Source: Krasilnikovia cinnamomea (GTDB lineage: Bacteria > Actinomycetota > Actinomycetes > Mycobacteriales > Micromonosporaceae). Taken from it: 64,000 nt of DNA. Where the stretch lies: contig NZ_SHKY01000001.1 in assembly GCF_004217545.1 (NCBI RefSeq), positions 2,976,001 to 3,040,000 of the forward strand, given 5' to 3'. Made by a program: the position numbers and the translations under genes. A model generated the notes under the pieces. It did not search any database, was not told where the DNA came from, and saw only the letters and a program-made list of their open reading frames with translations. This document shows positions 61,025-64,000 of this stretch, in pieces. Positions within the stretch are counted from its first letter, which is position 1. The number at the start of each line of letters is the position of its first letter.

Positions 61025-63682
61025 TCACGCGACGTCCGGATCCGCCGGACCATCGGCCGTCGGGGCCTCGCGCGCGGACGACGCCCCGCCCGAGCCGGGA
61101 TCTGATCCCGCCGCGCGCAGCTCCTCTCGCTCCCAGGGCAGCAGCGTCATCCCGGTCGCCCGGCACAGCTGCGTCAACCGCGCGAACGCGTCCCGCCGTA
61201 CCGCCGGATCGGGTGTGCTCCCGACCAGCCCGACCAGGGCCGCGACCAGGTCCCTCGGATCCATGCCCGCCCCGACGGTGTCGGCCGCCCGGGCGAAGCA
61301 GTCGGCCGCCCGCGCGCGCTCGCCGCGACCCGCCGCGAGCGCGCCGTCCAGCAGCGCCGCGGAGAACTCGGCGCTCGGCGCCTGCGCACCCGGAAACCCG
61401 CTGCCCGGCAGCTCCGCCCCCGCCCCGCACGGGCCCGGGCCCGGCCCCGAATCCCACTCCTCGCGCACCGCGACCGCCTCCGCGAACCGGCCCGCCCGTA
61501 CCAGGGCCAGACCGATCGTCGCCAGCACCCGCCGCCGGTGATTCGGCGCGGCCGGGCCGACCGTGGCCAGCTCGGCGACCGCCCGGCGGCCGAGCCGTTC
61601 CGCGTCCTCGGTCCGGCCGTCCAGGCGGGCCAGCTCGGCCAGGGCGGCGAGCGCCACCGCGCGCAGCCGGTACTCGCCGCAGCGGCGGGTCAGCCGCTCG
61701 GCCTCGGCCAGCCGGCGGCGTGCCGCCGCCAGGTCACCGACCCGGATATCGTGCCAGCTCAGATGGTGCTGGGCGACCGCCATGTCGCGCAGCCGGGCAT
61801 GCCGGCGGGCCAGCGCCAGCGCGGCCTCCGCGTGCCCGCGGGCCTCCGCGTGACCTCCCGCATCCGGTTTCGGTACGGCCAGCAGCAGGTGAGCGGTCAC
61901 CTGCCCGGCCGGGTCGCCGAGCCGCTCGAAGCCCGCCAGGGCGGCCCGGGCCGCGTCCCGCTCCTGCGGCCCCGCCCCGTGCTCGGGCGCCAGCTGGGCC
62001 AGGCCCGCGTGGGCCCACGCCCGCACCGCCGGGTCGGCGTCGGCGGTGCGCGGGTCGTCGAGCAGCCGCCGCAGCCACTGGCGGCCGGTCACCTCCCGGG
62101 ACCGGAACCGCCACCAGCACGGCAGCGCCGCCGCGATGCGCAACGCGGTGTGCGGGTCCTCCCCCGCCGCGAACGTCAACGCCGCACCCAGGTCCCCCGC
62201 CACGTCGTCGAGCCGGGCCGCCGCCGCCGCGAGGTCCCCGCCGACGAGATCCGGCGCCACCTGCTGCGCCAGGTCGGCCAGCACGGCGGCGTGCCGGCGC
62301 CGGAACCCGCTCAGCTCGCCCTTCACCGCGGCCCGCTCGGTGCCGAAGTCGCGCACCACGTCCAGCAGGCGGAACCGGGAGGAGCGGGTGCCGCGCACGC
62401 TGAGCAGGCCCAGTCCCAGGAGCCGGTCCAGCACGTGCACCACGTCCGTGCCGGCGGTCGGGCCGTCCGCCAGCATCTGCTCCGCCAGCCGCAGCGACCA
62501 GCGGTGCCGGAACATGGCGAGGCGGCGCAGGGCGTTCCGCTCGGCGGGGTCCAGCAGGCGGTAGCTGGCGTCCACCGCGTCCCGCAGCGACACCACGGTC
62601 TCGGGTGGCGAGGCGGCGGCCCGGGACAGGTCCAGGACGCGGTCGCCGTACCGGTCGAGGATCTCGGCGACGGTCAGCACTCGGCCCCGGGCGGCGGCCA
62701 GTTCGATCGCCAGCGGGAGGCCGCCGAGCCGCCGCACCAGGGTCACCACGGCCGCGACCTCGTCGGCATCCAGCGGGGTCCGGCCGACCCGGGCGAGCCG
62801 GTCCAGGAACAGCGCGACCGCCGGGTAGGTGGCCGCCTCCCCGGGCGCCGCGCCCACCTCGGCCGGTGGGGCGACCAGCGGCGCCACCGTCCGGACCCGC
62901 TCGTCGGGCAGGCCGACGGGATGCCGCCCGGTGGCGAGGAAACGCAGGTGGGGTACGCCGTCGCGCAGCCGCGACAGCGCGTCGGCGACCGCGTCGGGGG
63001 ACCGCTCGACCGCGTCGACGAGCAGCACCGCGGACCGGTCCGCCAGCCGTGCGGGCAGATCCTCGGGCCGGCCCACCCCGAACACGGCGGCCACCCCGCC
63101 GAGGATCTCCCCGGCCGTGGAGCCGTCCGTGACGACGATGCCCGCGACATCGGCGGGGTGGGCGGCGGCGATCTCGTGCGCCACCACCAGCGCGAGGACG
63201 GTCTTGCCCACGCCGGCCAGGCCGACCAGCGTGATCCCGCCGGGGCCCTCCGCAACCGGCCGGGCCGTCCGGGTGGCGGCGCCGTCGGGCACCGGGTGGG
63301 AGAGCTCGGCGACCAGCTCGGCGACGTCCGCGTCGCGGCCGATCAGCTCGCCGGCCGGTGGCAGCCGGACCACCGGCGGCGGTTGCGGTGTGCCGCCCGC
63401 CGTGAGGCCGGGCACGGGCGGCGCCGGTGGCGTGTAGCCCCGGGCGGCGCCCAGGAACTCCGCCCGGTCCGCCCCGGCCAGTCCGAGCGCGTCGGCCAGC
63501 AGTACGGCGGTGGTCCGCTGTGGACGCGCGACCCGGCCACGTTCCAGATCCCGCACGGTACGCACGCCGATGCCCGCGCGGGCCGCCAGCTCCGCCTGGG
63601 TGAGCCCGGCCCGTTTCCGGCGACTGCGCAGCACGGCGGCGAATCGCGCATCCGGCTCGCCGGTGCCGTGCTCCGAGGTCAT
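61025..63682 (-). CDS. XRE-type regulator with NB-ARC ATPase and TPR domains
   Basis: The 885-residue protein has an N-terminal helix-turn-helix (FAAVLRSRRKRAGLTQAELA to ERGRVARPQ, residues 12-55), then an NB-ARC/STAND ATPase with Walker A LVGLAGVGKTVLAL (about 150-163), Walker B SAVLLVDAVE and GLPLAIELAAARGR. A winged helix and TPR-like helices extend to the end. Such proteins are AfsR/SARP-like signal-integrating regulators that oligomerise on ATP exchange. The target is unknown. It lies far from the biosynthetic cluster. Confidence 0.88.
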   Translation of the reverse strand: MTSEHGTGEPDARFAAVLRSRRKRAGLTQAELAARAGIGVRTVRDLERGRVARPQRTTAVLLADALGLAGADRAEFLGAARGYTPPAPPVPGLTAGGTPQPPPVVRLPPAGELIGRDADVAELVAELSHPVPDGAATRTARPVAEGPGGITLVGLAGVGKTVLALVVAHEIAAAHPADVAGIVVTDGSTAGEILGGVAAVFGVGRPEDLPARLADRSAVLLVDAVERSPDAVADALSRLRDGVPHLRFLATGRHPVGLPDERVRTVAPLVAPPAEVGAAPGEAATYPAVALFLDRLARVGRTPLDADEVAAVVTLVRRLGGLPLAIELAAARGRVLTVAEILDRYGDRVLDLSRAAASPPETVVSLRDAVDASYRLLDPAERNALRRLAMFRHRWSLRLAEQMLADGPTAGTDVVHVLDRLLGLGLLSVRGTRSSRFRLLDVVRDFGTERAAVKGELSGFRRRHAAVLADLAQQVAPDLVGGDLAAAAARLDDVAGDLGAALTFAAGEDPHTALRIAAALPCWWRFRSREVTGRQWLRRLLDDPRTADADPAVRAWAHAGLAQLAPEHGAGPQERDAARAALAGFERLGDPAGQVTAHLLLAVPKPDAGGHAEARGHAEAALALARRHARLRDMAVAQHHLSWHDIRVGDLAAARRRLAEAERLTRRCGEYRLRAVALAALAELARLDGRTEDAERLGRRAVAELATVGPAAPNHRRRVLATIGLALVRAGRFAEAVAVREEWDSGPGPGPCGAGAELPGSGFPGAQAPSAEFSAALLDGALAAGRGERARAADCFARAADTVGAGMDPRDLVAALVGLVGSTPDPAVRRDAFARLTQLCRATGMTLLPWEREELRAAGSDPGSGGASSAREAPTADGPADPDVA

Positions 63683-63737
63683 CCCTTGAACCTAGGCACC
63701 GGTGTCGATGCGCGCTGACCCGGGAGGGCCGCATGTC

Positions 63738-63768
63738 GGGGATCGGACCGAGGCACGGTCCGATCCCC
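63738..63768 (-). terminator. hairpin terminator after acyl-CoA dehydrogenase
   Basis: GGGGATCGGACC, a seven-base loop and GGTCCGATCCCC form a perfect 12-bp stem just past the minus-strand stop at 63778. There is no T-run. Confidence 0.75.
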
Positions 63769-63777
63769 TACCCGCCG

Positions 63778-64000
63778 TCAGAGTCCGAGATCACGCGAGA
63801 TGATCATGCGCTGCACCTCGGAGGTGCCCTCGCCGACCTCCAGGATCTTCGCGTCGCGGTAGAAGCGGCCCACCGCGGACTCGTTCATGAAGCCGTACCC
63901 GCCGTGGACCTGGGTGGCGTAACGGGCGTTGTCCATCGCGGCGTTGCTGGCGTGCAGCTTGGCGACCGCGGCGTACCGCTTGAAGTCCTCGCCCGCCAGC
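63778..64000 (-). CDS. acyl-CoA dehydrogenase, C-terminal part (cut by window edge)
   Basis: The minus strand from the window edge reads ...NARYATQVHGGYGFMNE, then EVGEGTSEVQRMIISRDLGL-stop. This is the canonical C-terminus of a roughly 380-residue acyl-CoA dehydrogenase; the catalytic Glu, if in the usual place for this group, is outside the window or in the EGTSE segment. The rest of the gene is beyond the edge. Confidence 0.93.
   Translation of the reverse strand, partial: LAGEDFKRYAAVAKLHASNAAMDNARYATQVHGGYGFMNESAVGRFYRDAKILEVGEGTSEVQRMIISRDLGL

Overview
The window is high-GC actinobacterial chromosome with GTG/TTG starts and strongly GC-biased third positions. The gene order fhaA-fhaB-pstP-rodA-pbpA-pknA-pknB meeting trpG, with crgA, a DUF881 protein and a class E sortase beside it, is the conserved near-oriC cell-growth region of Actinobacteria. 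The style of the proteins suggests Micromonosporaceae (an Actinoplanes or Micromonospora relative); I infer this from memory of the families, not from a search. No rRNA, insertion sequence, integrase or CRISPR array was seen. Both window edges cut through acyl-CoA dehydrogenase genes.

Layout. 1-9.2 kb: the start of an acyl-CoA dehydrogenase, a SpoIIE-type phosphatase, a phosphoribosyltransferase, a frameshifted YciI-like gene, a secreted protein, a methyltransferase, a membrane diguanylate cyclase, a TPR protein that seems to have lost an output domain, and two small helical proteins. 9.2-9.87 kb: a lower-GC stretch with no convincing gene. 9.87-26.7 kb (possibly to 27.85): a biosynthetic gene cluster, described below. 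27.9-36.4 kb: inositol monophosphatase, tRNA-Gly, a PPOX-fold protein, dcd, a LamG-like protein, two CBS/DUF21 membrane proteins, the Fe-S electron-transfer protein EtfD and CrgA. 36.6-49.2 kb: DUF881 protein, sortase, trpG and the Ser/Thr kinase-FHA-PP2C-RodA-PBP operon, ending at tRNA-Leu with a strong terminator. 49.3-64 kb: an epimerase plus WecG/TagA-type glycosyltransferase, small membrane proteins, an XRE/DUF397 regulatory pair, a single-PASTA membrane protein, a repeat-rich membrane protein, a GCS2-family ligase, YceI with a divergent MarR regulator, an NB-ARC/TPR regulator and the end of a second acyl-CoA dehydrogenase.

The cluster is the most interesting part. It joins a small NRPS-like set (free carrier protein, stand-alone adenylation enzyme, ATP-grasp ligase, a carrier-thioesterase-like protein, MFS exporter) to enzymes of pantothenate/CoA metabolism: PanB, PanD, CoaX, a CoaB-type synthetase without a recognisable CoaC half, a Rossmann/DUF2520 protein of the PanG-like ketopantoate reductase type, and a NudL-like CoA-diphosphatase Nudix domain fused to a fold-type-II PLP enzyme. 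Pantothenate synthetase (PanC) is absent. Two N-terminal-cysteine NRDE/TANGO2-type proteins, a diaminobutyrate-type aminotransferase and an FAD/NAD(P)-binding protein complete it. Six consecutive genes overlap by four bases (ATGA or GTGA) in two runs, so they are translationally coupled. My inference is that the locus makes a pantothenate-, pantetheine- or CoA-like small molecule, with ligases replacing PanC. No product is proven.

In the carrier-thioesterase protein all four key positions are altered: the phosphopantetheine serine is Tyr, and the Ser-Asp-His triad reads Cys-Asn-Thr. It is therefore either a pseudo-enzyme or an enzyme with different chemistry.
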